Source of the DNA: Eudorina sp. 2006-703-Eu-15
Taxonomy: Eukaryota; Chlorophyta; Chlorophyceae; Chlamydomonadales; Volvocaceae
Assembly (NCBI GenBank): GCA_003117195.1
Contig: BDSI01000027.1
Location: 496,001-560,000, forward strand
Direction: 5' to 3'
DNA length: 64,000 bases
In this document: in pieces, positions 1 through 13,000 of the stretch
How the letters are laid out: every line of letters starts with the position of its first letter
Position numbering within the stretch: the stretch's first letter is position 1
Program-made: the position numbers and the translations under genes
The notes under the pieces: model-generated
What the model was told of the DNA's origin: nothing
What the model saw: only the letters and a program-made list of their open reading frames with translations
Databases searched by the model: none

Positions 1-738
1 AGGCGACATGTTCGCCGCGGCCACATACTAATGTTTGGTGCGGGTCAGTGAGCGTACGGCGCACACCGTCCTCGGCTGCAACGTTGTTGAGACGACATCG
101 TCGGCAAATCCGTCGTCCGCATGACCCCAATCATCTTTTACTCTTACGGGAACTGTGGACCTGCAACAATTTCTGTTTGGGCGGCATTGCGCCAAGCAGA
201 GCTTTAAGAAGCTTATATTATCCCGGGGCATATTGATGAAACATAACCGAGGGCAACGGAGTTTGCGGCCCATTGGGCCATCGAGCGCGGCGGATGGATG
301 TTGTCGTATGCCGTACACAAATGCGAAAATGGGGGAAATGTTCACCATCTGCGTAATCCTTTAGCAAATTGTTCTTCAGTGTTTGCTGGAAACTGTTTGA
401 TGCCGCAAGTTCCCCTTTAGCAGGTCTGTCCTTGCCTCGGTATTTCAACTCACTTTGACCGGCTTTCCTTGCAGCCTTGAAATGCATCTATACGCATTCC
501 CAATTCAGCTGTCGAACTTTTTTCCTGTCGCGGTTACCTTGCTGAAAATGCCGCCGGAACCAACATAACTTCTCTGGTTTTCCACAACTCTCATGAACTG
601 ATAACGCTAGAGTCTACCCTGAATCATTGCCGCGTTCCTTTTCGTTGATACTGTTCATGCCCCCAGCCACTACCCGAGCAAGCCAGCTGCTCCTTGCCGA
701 ATAGGGTGCCTTGAGCAGGCCGTCAGCCAGCCTTTATA
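1..738. other. Upstream region of the hnRNP gene, no gene seen
   Basis: Short overlapping reading frames only, with no recognisable domain and no convincing exon. It should hold the promoter and 5' UTR of the RNA-binding protein gene that starts at 739. Positions 35-65 carry a 31-base segment that recurs with three mismatches at 43201-43231 (see findings). Confidence 0.5.
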
Positions 739-3700
739 ATGGCGGAGGAGCAGGAACAATATGCAGACGAGGCAGCTTTGGCCGACGAGATGGTGCGAGA
801 TCGACTGCATAAATGGCGCCCAAGCCAAATAGCGTTGTTGGTTCACTTGCGACTGACATGCTGCTTCAGGACTACGCCGGAGACGCAACTGCAGACGCCA
901 TGGATGACGCACAGGCGGAAGCAGCAGGCGACCAGGTATCATGTTTGCCTGCGTACCAACAAGGTTTAGGCCGATAGTCTGGGAGGTCATGCTGGTTAGG
1001 GCTTTGCGTTGTAATTCACTTGGTCTTCGCTCACTACGAACGCCCCGAAATGCCTCCGTAGCCGGTGGCAAATGAGGCCGAGAACGGTGGCGCGGACCCC
1101 CCTGTGAATGGCGACGCCGTTGACAACGCGGTCGAGCAGAAGCAGCAAGAGCAACAGGCGGAGGCTGCACGTGAGCAGGAGCTTGCCACTGCTGAGGACG
1201 AGCGTCAGAGGAATCAGGAGCAGGAGGAACAGCACGGGTGGGTGGGTTGCCGGGGGTGGGGTTGCTTAATGGCGTCAGTTTCTATGTCCACACAGCGGTT
1301 TTCTTACATTTGTATGGCAAACCGTACAGGGGGCGAGTCTGACTAGGCAAACTCCTCAATTTTCGCAGGACGGCTGAAGCTGAGGACCCCATGAGCCAGC
1401 CGCCGCATGGCACCGAGGTAAGGGTTCCTGATGTGGATTAGCAGCGCGGGATGGATGTCCGTCTGCGCATTGGTCCTCCGATTTGACTCATGCGCGCGTC
1501 GTGACATTTACTGCAGAACCCTATTCCCTGCCAACAGGCGCGGAGGAGAGATAGTAACTATCAAGAACTGTTTTCCCATTTGTGCCTTGGGCCGCATGTT
1601 TGATCCCTTGTCAGGTGTTCATTTCAAAGATTCCCCGCGAGGCTACCGACGCCCAGCTGCGGGCGTTCTGTGAGATGGCCGGGGAGGTGTACGCGATGCG
1701 GGTTCCGAAGGACCGCGAGAGCAATGGCAACAAGGGGTAAGCCGGTGATGAAAGTCCCTCGTAGACGGCCGATGGCTGGCACTGAACGTCGGTACGCCAT
1801 GCTTCGCAGGTACTGCTTCTGCGTGTTCAAGAGCAGGGAGTCGGCTGACAAGGCCATGACAATGCTGGAGGGGCGGGATGTGAAGGACTTCCCGGGCCGC
1901 AGGGTGGGTGCCGCTACCCACGCGGAGCTGATTTGCATCGTGCAGCTATGGGCGATTCGCGCATCCGTCCGTTGACCGACCGTCTGTGACTGGACCAAGC
2001 ACCAGAGTTTGCTCCCTGCCTTGCAGGTCAACGTTGTGCCGTCCATTGTGAAGAACAAGCTGTACATCGGGGGTATGCCGCGCGATATCACGAAGGAGGA
2101 GCTGGACGCTCTGCTGAAAGCCGAGGTGGTCGGTGAGTAAATGCGCTGGGTAAACCTTGCTCCGTAGAGCAAACGCCGAGAGAGACCGGGACTGAAGTTG
2201 GGAAATATGTGCACAATCGACGAGAGGGCTACTAACATGTTATGTTCTGCTGACTCCGCGAGCGCAGGCCTGGAGAAGATTGAGCTGATGATGGACAAGG
2301 AGACCAACCAGGCCCGTGGGTTTGGCTTCCTCACCTTCTATAATAACGCAGCCGCAACCGTGGCGCTACGAAAGCTCAGCCGTCCCGACTTCCGGCTGCG
2401 GGGCCACCAGGTGCAGGTCACTTGGGCCGACCCCAAGCGTGATGAGATTGGCATGGAGAAGGTGAGTGGGATCGACACGGATCCTAACAGTGGTTACTGC
2501 TACCTGTTCATACAGCTTTTACGTTCACATGTTCGGTGCTCCTGTTACTTTACTGTCTGGTCATCCCACCCGGCCTGCTACAGGTCAAGTCCATCTACGT
2601 GGGTAACTTGCCGGAGCATTACAACGAGAACGAGCTCCGCGCTGTATTTGCGCAGTATGGCACGGTAAGCGTCAGTCTGTGCCTCGATTGTCTGAATTGG
2701 GACATCTTCGGGGCCTTATTCCGGACTAGGGCAATGATAATGACGTGAGGCTGCTGGGCTGCCAAAGATGGTGTAAGAAACTATGTAAACAGCCAACCAC
2801 TTACCCCACACCCCGGAATGTCCCCATGCACACCTTGCATCACATTACGTCACAGATCGACCGCGTGACGCTGCTCTATATGCCGGATGACCCCGGCAAG
2901 CTGCGCAATTACGCGTTTGTCAACTACACCGAGCGCTCCGCCGCCGTGCGCGCCGTGAGCGAGGCAGAGACCAAGAAACACACGATGGGTGACAAGGAGC
3001 TGCTGGTGAGGACCATGGCAGTACACACGGGCGACAGTGGGCAATAAACTCATCGCAAGGGTTCGGTGCTTGGTGCTTTAATTTGGAAACCGTGTCTCCC
3101 ATGGGGCCTTGCACTTTGCCGTGAGGGGTTTGTAGCCCACCGCTGCAAACCAGCTAGGGGTTGTGAGGACAACGAGCAAGCCCAACGGCTGGGAAGTGAG
3201 CACATAAACAGCACTACGGCGCTGACGTAACGGTGGTCGCGGTGTTCATCGACGCAGCACATTAAGAGAACCCTCGTGTCGCGGACCTGGTGCAGGTGCA
3301 CATGGCCAAGCCCCAGGCCCAGCGCGATGATGGTAGCGGCATGGGAATGGTCCGCGGCTACGGGCAGGGCGGATACGGCTATCCACCCCGCGGTTACGGA
3401 CCACCCGGACGAGGAGGTGCGTGTGGCGGCTTGGCCAGGGTTGCAGTTAACATCAAGAGTGTACTTCCGGACCGTAAGGCATCAGTTGTATAGTCCAGCA
3501 TCGGAATGGAAGGAAGACATGCTGCAGCTTTCGGTATCTCCGTACCGTACGTTCGTGGAAGATTAGTGGATTAGTGGACAGGCTGCGCACAAACTAGGCT
3601 CTCACGGCGGTGGGTCAGTAGTTTCGGCTGTGTCCCTGAGGGAGATCGCTCGGTCGCTTTTTGTTGGCGGTGACTGACCCATCACAGGTGGCCGTGGCCC

Positions 3701-5477
3701 TGGCGGTCGCGGGCCAGGCCGTGGCGGTCCCGGCGGCGGCCGCGGGTACGGGGCCGGCGGTGGCCGCGGATACCACCAGAACGATTACGGGTACGGATAC
3801 GATGAGAACTACGAGTATGGGTATGAAGAGGGCTACGAGGAGGATTACGAGGGCTATGGCTACGGTTATGGCTACGGCGGCTACCCCGGCATGCCGATCA
3901 TGCCTGTCGTGGTACCCAGCGGGCAGGTAAGATGACAATCGGAGTTAAAACGCGTAGCTGAAGCGACGGACAGTTGCAGTTGCGTCTACCCGTCCTGGAT
4001 GGCGCGCTTACGCAGCCATATGTGTGGATCGTGATAGTGGATATTCTTCCAGGCACTGCCTAAATTGGGTCGCAGCAATATATCGCGATGCCGTTGGCAT
4101 GACTGGATGCTTCCAATTTGATATGTGAGAAGGATTTGCAAGGTACACCCGTCGGTCATGATAATGTTGCCATTATTAATGTGCTTCTCCCTTGTGGTCT
4201 GGTTCGTCGTGCCCTTTAGTTCGGCTACGTGGTAGGAGGCACCGGCTACCACGAGGGCGGCGGGTCGGGTGCTGGTGGCCCGGTGCGTCGCAGCGCCGGA
4301 GCTCCGGCAGGCCCAGGGCCCCGGGAACGCGGCAGCGAAGGTCGCGGCGAGGGCCGTCCAGCCGCCGATTACGGGGGTGGCGGCTACGGCGCAGGCGGTG
4401 GTAGTGGCGGGAGCGGCTATGGAGGCAGCAGTGGTCGCGGTGGAGGGACCGGAGGAGGCTACGAGGAACGTGGATACGGGGACAGATACCAGGCGCGCGG
4501 CGAGTATGGTGGAGCCCGGCAAGGTAATTAAAGGCTGCGGCCTGCGGCGAGTTGCAACCACGTCTTCTGGATTTGTTATAAATTCTTCTGATCGGTTGCC
4601 GTTTTTTCTTCCGCGTGCAGGCTCTTACGAGGGCGGCGGCGCACATCGAGATGCAGGAGGGTACAGTGGCGGGGAGCGCTATTACAGCGGTGGGCACCAA
4701 GGGGGCCGCGGAGGGGCGCCGCCCTCACGGGGTGGCTACGCAGGTGGTGAGCGTGGCGGCGGCAGCGGCTACGCAGAGCGGGGCTACACTGCCGATCGCG
4801 GCTACGGTGAACGGGGCTACACGGACCGGGGTCAGCCAGAGCGGGGCCACGGCGGTGAACGGGGCGGCAGCGGTTCCTACGGAGCAGGCCACTGGGGAAG
4901 CGAACGAGGCGGAGGCGGGTATGGCGGAGAGCGTGGCGCTGCGCCCTACGGTGGAGAGCGAGGGGGATATGGCGGGTCAGGAGCGCCATCGTCCTACGGT
5001 GCCGCTCCAGCCAGCCGCGGGAACCCTCCTAGTGGAGGCTCAACGTACGGAAGCGGCAGTGCAGGTACGTTCCAGCGAAACGCGTATAGCAATGCTTAAA
5101 GCAACGTGGGGATGTTTCCAGCCCCGAGCAAACGTCCATGCCTGGACTGTATCTGCGGCTTTTCTCAGCTGCGTTCACATTCAGGCCTCGAAATGGACAG
5201 TCATGCGGGTATTGCTGCTTGGACCGGTTTGTTAACGCTGCGCGTATCTGACGAGAGTAACGCGTCCTCTGCCCTCTGTGATTCCATTCCAGGTTACCAC
5301 AGCGGTGCGAGTGGCTATACAGGTGGAAGCGGCGGTGGTGGTCGGCCCAGCGGCTACCAGGGCGGCTCAGGCGGGTACACGGGCGGCAGTGGGGCCGGTC
5401 GACCTGCTGGCCCCGGCGGGGCCGGTTACAGCAACCGTGGGGGCGGCGCGGCGGGCCCGCGGTACGCTCCCTATTGA
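739..5477 (+). CDS. hnRNP Q/R-like RNA-binding protein, three RRMs plus RGG-rich tail
   Basis: Fifteen exons join without a frame break to 794 aa: 739-792, 870-935, 1062-1237, 1369-1417, 1615-1736, 1810-1903, 2027-2132, 2268-2461, 2584-2664, 2856-3005, 3296-3416, 3688-3926, 4220-4523, 4621-5064, 5293-5477. Residues 1-115 are acidic and Gln/Glu-rich. RRM1 starts at about 116 (RNP2 VFISKI, RNP1 KGYCFCVF), RRM2 at about 197 (KLYIGG, RGFGFLTF) and RRM3 at about 289 (SIYVGN, RNYAFVNY). From about 370 to the end the protein is Gly/Arg/Tyr-rich with GRG, RGY and YGG repeats, a likely disordered, condensate-prone, arginine-methylated region. Three consecutive RRMs plus an RGG tail match animal hnRNP R/Q (SYNCRIP) and plant hnRNP Q-like proteins, which bind mRNA in nucleus and cytoplasm. 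The start is the first ATG of the first exon that joins in frame. Exons 1-4 are supported only by splice sites; exons 5-15 are also supported by domain continuity. Confidence 0.93.
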
Positions 5478-7006
5478 CAAAATCGCGCCGCGTGTGCTGC
5501 TGATCGAGGAATCCTTGACTCGACGTGGTGTTATGTTTCTTGGACTCGTGACGAGTTCTGCGGACATGTCGCATGTCAGTGCTGTTGTCTGACTTGGGGA
5601 CACCCTTGACTGGTGGCGTTGGTTATATCGTGCGTGTGCGTGAATATCCCTCTCTTTGTGTGGAGAAAGCTCGTGAGGCAGACTTGGTACGCGCTGCGCA
5701 GGCGGGAAAGACAAGAACTGAAAAGGAACTTTCCGAACGTTTTTTGCGCCGGATACGATAATGATGCGTTAGGGTTGTGCCATACAACACGTCGGTCGCA
5801 CGGATCAAGAAAGTGGCGGGTTGTTTCTGTTCCCGTCTACTGGGTCTTTTTTGGATGTGTGCCCTCCGCCCAAAGCATTCCGCACATCTCGACGGTATGC
5901 GCTCTTGTCGTGATTTGTGCGGTGTGGTACACCCACACACCCGAAGGATTGGAAGCCGCTGCTTTCGGTTGCGATTACGTGGTAAGCAGGATTGCATCAA
6001 TACAGCAGCAGTGCTGGGCTATTACGGGCGCCCAGGCGTTGCAATGTTCCTAGGTTACAAGTTGTTCTGCCGTACGAAGGTGGCATAACAACAGTTCGGC
6101 CTGTGGGCTTCGCAGGCTCGGCGCAATCGCCCGACAGAGCTTGAGGGTTGCACGCCCACGCGTATCTCCAACGCAACGGACGGCGACGGTTACGGTGCAG
6201 TAGTACCACCACGAGTCGTGTTTCATGAAGATTTGGCGCACTCAGCGGCTCGTGACGGCTGGTGAAGCCTCATGAAACACACCATCCGCAATCCAGCATC
6301 AGCTAATGCGCTATGCGACGACTTGGGCACATCCCTGGGAGCGCCGATCTACCCGAAGGGCGAATGGCATCCTTGGGCGAACGTGGCAAAATCCAGCCAC
6401 CCGCGCAGTACCAATTGACGGACGAGACAACCAACCAGCAATACAAACACAAACAATAGTCAAAGACCGTCTAGGGTGCAGCAGGTGACTGGCCATGAAG
6501 ACCAGCAATACATAAAAAACCCACCCAATAGCGTGTCAATGCGTGGCCGCCAACCCATATCACCAACCATTCCAATATGCAACACTGTATATGTGCGAGC
6601 CTGTGTGTAGGCAACTTCGATATCTTCCGTACAAGCGGCGCCCCGCTTGGGTACATCCCACCAACGCAGTTTGACCCGCACCCTCCTAAACCTACAAGTC
6701 TCGCGGTTCTAATGCCCGGCCAAGCGCGTTGGGGTTCGTCGATGGTCCGCAATAAGATGAATAGCACCACCTGCACCGAACATCAACGCACTAGCGACGC
6801 CGACCAGCCCCGCACGAGGACGGGCTATGGCGTTTGCGGCACAGCTGCCGCCCTGCCTGCCGCACTCCCCCAGTGCTCCATGTCGCTCCTCCCTCCCAGC
6901 CCTCACCCTCCCAGCGCCACTTGCACTCGGCCCCCCGATGACCTCCGCCGGGGGAGCGGATGTCCCTGGTCCCCGGGTCTGCGAGCTGGGGATCTGCCGA
7001 GCAGCA
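5478..7006. other. Convergent 3' region between the hnRNP and ABCG genes
   Basis: No coding signal. It holds the 3' UTRs of the plus-strand RNA-binding protein gene and the minus-strand ABCG gene. I found no TGTAA on the plus strand here, so the plus-strand poly(A) site is unplaced. One minus-strand TGTAA lies at 6055-6059. Confidence 0.6.
6055..6059 (-). terminator. Candidate TGTAA poly(A) signal of the ABCG gene
   Basis: TTACA on the plus strand is TGTAA on the minus strand, the usual green-algal poly(A) signal. It lies about 950 bases past the ABCG stop, which implies a long 3' UTR, and is the only match I found between the two convergent genes. Confidence 0.35.
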
Positions 7007-10000
7007 TCACCTGACCAGGCGGCGGGCCGAGCCCCACAGCGCGATGTATGCCATGAGCAGCAGGCCCACCATCATGGCGAACAGGATCCCCGCGTTCTGG
7101 CCCACGCTGCCCTTGTCATCGAAGCCCATGTTGCGAATGACGCTGTCGCCGTTGAACCCTGGCGCGCAGGCCTGCTCCGGAGTGCACGTGATCTGCATCC
7201 GGCCGGTGGTCCCAGGCAGGTGGTGGGTAGGTGGGCGGGTAGGTGGACATGAGGATACCAGTTGCGCGCCGGGGAGCAGTTACGGGGCAGGGTCTGGCTC
7301 GGGTCCTCCTGTACCCTGTCAGCCCTCCAAATCCACCCATGACACCGTTGGTCGTAACAAGCGAGTGTAGGAGTCGTACCTGAAGACCAGAAAACTCGTT
7401 CTTCACGAGCGCAATGAAGCCGTAGTGCATGGGACTGATGTACTGGATCCAGCTGAAGTACGGCGGAATCTGCGGCGCGGAAGACGGGTAAGCACGGGGT
7501 TAGCGAACCCGGCACTCTCGCTGTGTGTGCCGCCAACTCGCAACTGTGCTGGTGCCACTGGGTATGTTAACCATGCAACTAGGATGGCTAATACGACAAT
7601 CCTCACTCGGGATGGGGTCGGCACCTTCGCTCAGCCGGAGATAGCTTTCAGCCTGGAGGCGCGGTCCGCGTCGCGCAACCAAACACTCACCGTGTTCGAG
7701 TTTACGAAGAAGCCCGAGAAGACCATCAGGGGTAGCAGGAACAGTGGAATGACCGACAACGCGGCTGCGGGAGGACAGGTAGGCAGGGGGCATGCAGCAG
7801 GCCGCCGTGGATTGGACCATCCGCCCAGATACGCGCGCGGGGGATTTTAAAGAGGGGTACAGGCGGTACAGGTTGGACCCTTAGCCCTACCCGGGCGATT
7901 TGACGGGCCCAGATAGCTCTGTGGGAGGCCTGGGAGCCCTCCCTCATATCTGCAGCTCCCACCAAGACCTGCCTGCCCGTCCAGCTGCACCCGCAGCTAT
8001 ACTTGCCAGCTATACCCGCTCACTCGCTGGTAAGGATTTGTCGCCGAGCTGTCTGGATGGTTTTCTTTTTAACCCGCCAGCGACACCGCTAATTCTGTAC
8101 TGCCATCGTGGGATTCCGCACTATACCAATCAACCAAGCGACTGGGAGGGGCCAGACCTACGGTATGCACTCCTAGGCCAGCACCCCCGGGGTAGCACAC
8201 ACAAGCAGGTTCCAGGCTAACGAAAGGCACCACTACGCCGCAGCGACCCAGCAGCAACGCACCTGCGATGTCGTTAAAGATGCAAGAGACGAATATGCCC
8301 AGGGCGGAGCCGCAGCAGTCCATGAGCACCTGCCGGCGGAAAACACGGCGCACGAAGGATGAGTAGAAGGACGGACGGACGGACGGACGGACCTTAATCC
8401 TGCCACGGAAGGCTGCTGCCGCACCAAATGGGTTTCTAACCCCTGGGGAGCGCTCAGAACGACTCCTGGTGTGAACTCATTCAAGAATAGCTTTGCTCAT
8501 TCTGCGCCACATCCCATAAGGCATGAGGCGGTGAAGGAATTGAAATCTGCTGGTACTCAACACCCGTGCAACAGTTCGGTGGCACACAGTTCGGAGTGTA
8601 GAGCTGGCCCCCGGCACATCCCCCCGCTGCGCCCCGGCTCACCAGCGTCAGCGCGAACCAGCCAAACTTAGCGGGCGTGTTCTGGTAGCCAACCATCCAG
8701 TAGCAGATGCAGGCCGACATCACCGGCAACACGATCTGACTGGGCAGCTCCACCAACCACCTGCGAAGACACGCAGACGACAAAACAAGCGGCAGCACCC
8801 CTGTCATGCACTCGCGCACTTTGGCTCCCCACGGAGATCATGCAGACGACACGCGGCCGCCGCGGGGCTGTGCCCGGTGCCGCACGATGGATGTTCCCCC
8901 TGGGCACAGCGAACAACGCACAGGCGTGGGCCTCTCAAGGCCAAGGAATCTCGCCCCAGGCCCCTCCACACTGCTCGAAACCAGATGACGTTCCGGTCGG
9001 CGCTGGGCCGATTCGACCGCGCATAAGGTACCGCACGCCGGACACGGAACGCCCACGGGGCGTCAAAAGGGCAATCGCGGCCATCTGAACCAACCCCGCT
9101 CCTGGGAGGGTGCAAGAGACAGGACATTCGCCTATGACGGCATTGCAGGTTTGCAGTTGGAAGTGGTGATGGACTAGTCGTTGGTCCCGTGGCGGCCCCT
9201 GGGCGGCGGTTCCGACACATCACTCCCTGCAGCTCGCGCGTCCCTGCACAGGGGCCTCGGGCCCGGGGCGTGCCCCCCTTTCCATTGCGGGCCGGGTGGG
9301 CTGCCACAGCCGCGACACACCGTCGGTCCGTACAGCCCCACCTGGATATGAAGTAGGCCGGCAGTCCGTACATCCTGTTTCCGAACTCGCGCTGGAAGAC
9401 GCCCTTCTCCGCCCCGAACACCGTCAGCACGCCCATGACGCTGCCGAACATGCCCTGCACCACCAGGAAGAACAGGCTGCCCTGGCGGTCTTGCACGCCG
9501 GACAGGTCGTCGCTGAGGCGCAGGTAGATCAGGCCCACGATCTGGCGGAGGGTGGGGGATCAGCACGGGAGAGGGGGTACAGCGAGTTGGTGGGCCACCG
9601 GGGCCAGGGGGAGGCACTCAAGGGCAGACCGATGCGGTGAATCGCGACCGGCAACGGTGGTTGTCCTGGCCACGTCCCAAGTCATGTAGGAACGGTGGAA
9701 GGGTTTATTTTGTGAAGAGGAGCACGGTGCCCGAACCCAACCCAACGACCGGGTTGTGTTGCATCGTGGAGTACGGAATGTCGCTCGGGTGCGCTGCAGA
9801 CCGCGGGGTAGGGCTTTCGCGCTAGCCGCGTCATCCCCACGAACTCTGTCGACCTTGCGGCCCCACGACCTCCGTGGACCCCTTACGGTCCGTAGATCCC
9901 TTGCGGCCCCTCCGTGATACCAAGCTCTCCCTTCCACGTATCGGTTCCCCAATCCATACTCCCTTCCATCTGGAACGGCCTCCACCCACCAGGGACAACA

Positions 10001-13000
10001 GGATGACCTGCGCCAGCTTGCCCCGGACCACAAGCGGGTTGCGCCAGGCGTTCCTGGCAGCCCGCTTCGCGAGCAGCAGCAACTGCAACCAGAACGGCGC
10101 GTGGGCGGTCTCCGCTTCCTTGGTGATGCCGCTGTCTACCAGCTCGCCGCTGGTGAAGACCCGCTGCAGCTGCTCCGCCTGCGGGCTCGCCCGCCACGCC
10201 GCAATCAGCGCCGCGATGCGCGCCTCCTCCGCCGCCCTGTCCTTGTCCGGGGTTGAGGAGGACGTCGGCGCCGCCGCCATAGCCCGGTCGCCCGCGCCTG
10301 CGGATGTGGTGGCGGTAGAGGCCGCCGCTGGGCCGACGGCGCTGACCCCGCGCTCCTTGCCGTCCAGCTGCCCGGGGCAGGCGATGACGGCCTTGGCTGA
10401 GCGGCCGGGAGGGTCGCGGTAAATCACGAGCAGGTGTTAAGACACGGTCGGGTATGGCGGAGCTCAAACCGTTTGCAAGCAGTGCCAGCCTGGCGGCGGT
10501 ACATGTCGCAATGGCCAGCGCACGCAGAGCAACCGCACAGACGCCTTGGGATTTGGAACAAGGAGCGTCTCCACGAGGCACAAGACGAGTAATCCACCCC
10601 TTCATTTGGGATGCAGTTCGCCTGCCCTCACCCTGCCGGGCCCCAACTGGCCCGGGGCCGCACCTGCAGCCTCCCGGTAACCTGAGGGCACTCACCGCCC
10701 GCTGACGTGCCCTCAGCGCCGCCCCGGCCGATGTCGCTGCCGTCGCTGCTGCATCGCTCGCCTTGCAGCACGGCTGCGTTCAACACGTCCATGAACAGGT
10801 AGTCGGCGGGGTTCGTGTACTCGGGGCAGCGGTAGCCCAGCTTGGCGAACCAGTCCACCATGTCGACGATCGCTCCGTGGTACAGCAGCTGCGGGGACAC
10901 CCCGGGGTGAGACGTGAGAGTCCAGGGCCGGGGACGAGGCGCACAAGACCTTGTCCTGTCCGCAAATGCTATGGCGGGCAGGCAGGGAGGGCTGCGGAGG
11001 CGGGAGGCCCGGTCCGAGGGGCCGTCCTGCAGCACTAGAACATAATCATAAGCCGCGGCCTCCTCTGATCTCTACCAAGCGCGGCGGTGTGCACCTCCTT
11101 CCCTCCCTCCTTATATTTCTTTTTTCAATCTAACCTCCCTCCCTCCCCGAGGAGGGCCGCCACGCGGACAGTCCCGGACCCACCCACCTGCCCGTCAGCC
11201 AGTACGAGCAGGTCGTCGAACATGTGGAAGATCTCGCTGGAGGGCTGCGAGGGGGGGGGGGGCGGGCAGCAGGGGGCGGGTATAGGAAATTGGTAGACAT
11301 ATTTATACTGAGCTGCAGGGGGCGGGGGGCTGCGGGGCGAGCAGGCCACTCTTGGTGCGGTTCCACCAATGCGGGCCAAGCAGATGTGCAAGCACATTCC
11401 AGTGCGGCAGACAGCCGCGGCGCTGTTGGCACCCGGACAACCCCTTGCGGGAGCCAGCGCAAGACAGGATCCGGGAGGAGCGCAGCATTAGGCGGCGACC
11501 AGTCCCGGGGAAGTGGGCAACGGCTGCATGGAGCCAAAGCGAGCTGTCATCCACGGCCGCGCTTCAGACTGTCACGGGCAATGCCGCACACGCTCAGTCA
11601 GACCATGTCGCTGCACACGGCCGCAGCCCTTCCGCCGTCCCCTGTTCCCCCGCTCCCACTAAGTCACACCATAACCCAAACCATAATTCACAGCAGGACT
11701 CCCATCCGGTCCTGCTGCCCCACCTGGTCGATCAACTCATCGAACCCAGTGCGATTCCGGACATCCCCCCCGGACACCCCCACCTGGTGGATGGTGCACA
11801 CCACCGTGCGGGCTCGGTGGTGGGCCAGGGAGCGCAGGATGTGGACCACCTGCGGGCACCGGCAGGAAGGCAGGCACCGGCACTTCGGGGGCCACGGCAG
11901 GAGTGTGCGCCAGCCCAGGTTCGCTGCGGTAAATCCACTCCGGGGACCGCCAGGAAGAGGCAGCAGCGGGACAGTGCGTCGGCAACGGAAGGCAGCAGGC
12001 GATACGATTCGGGTGAGATATGTACCCGCGCGGTTGCTGTCGAGGCCACCTCCCAAGAGGTCCTTCTCCACCGTCAGTGCCACTTGGAGTGCAGGTCAGT
12101 ACGAGGCTGCATGGCACACCGCTCGTAAAGCTCGTGGCCTGCAACCGCCACCGCCCAAAACCCGGGGGTAAGGCGCTGCTCCTGACACACTCTACATCGG
12201 TAACGTTTTCTGATGACGTTTTTTGATTGGGCGGTTTTCTCGCTGAACACATGGGCGGCGGCCGCACCTTGAAGGCGTTGAAAGCGTCCAGTCCGCTGCT
12301 TGGCTCGTCCAGGAACAGAATCGATGGCTCCGTCACCATCTCCATGCCCAGCGACAGCCGCCGCTTCTCACCACCTGCGTCAGTGCGGCAGGTCGGGGGA
12401 CGCGTGCCCACCAGGCAGCAAGACCCCAGGGTTCACTGTCCTCACCTGATCATGGTATGGTGCTCAAGGCCGCGTGCCTTGCTGACGTGCACCCACGTCC
12501 ACAGGGCCTCACAGTCGCTTTCGGCCGCTTGCCAGCTCTCGTCCCTCGTGCTGCTGTTGCGTCTCCTATCTTGCCCATCCAGCAATCCGCTCCCATCCGG
12601 GCCCCACCCGGGTTTCTCTCCTGCTTCCACTGCCCATGTGCATGTCCCAGTGCCTAGGGCTGCTCACCGCTGATGCCCTTGATCATGGCGCTGCCCACCA
12701 GGCTGTCCAGGCTCTTCTGCAGGTTGAGGGTGCTGGCCACGTCCAGCGCGCGGCGGACCTTCTGTGGAGCTGCACATCCGCGAACGAATGGCGCAGTGGG
12801 CAGAAGTTCAACGGGGCCGGCAGAAGCGCAGCGCGGCGCACCACGGCCTGTGAGACCCCCCTGACTGTTGGGCACCGTATGTAGGAGAATACGGCGAACA
12901 AGCATACGGCAGACCCCGGACTGGCACATCTGGCACCCGGCTAACCTTTCCCACCCACCGGGCAGGGATGTGGGCAGCTTCAGCATCGCGCTGAAGACCA

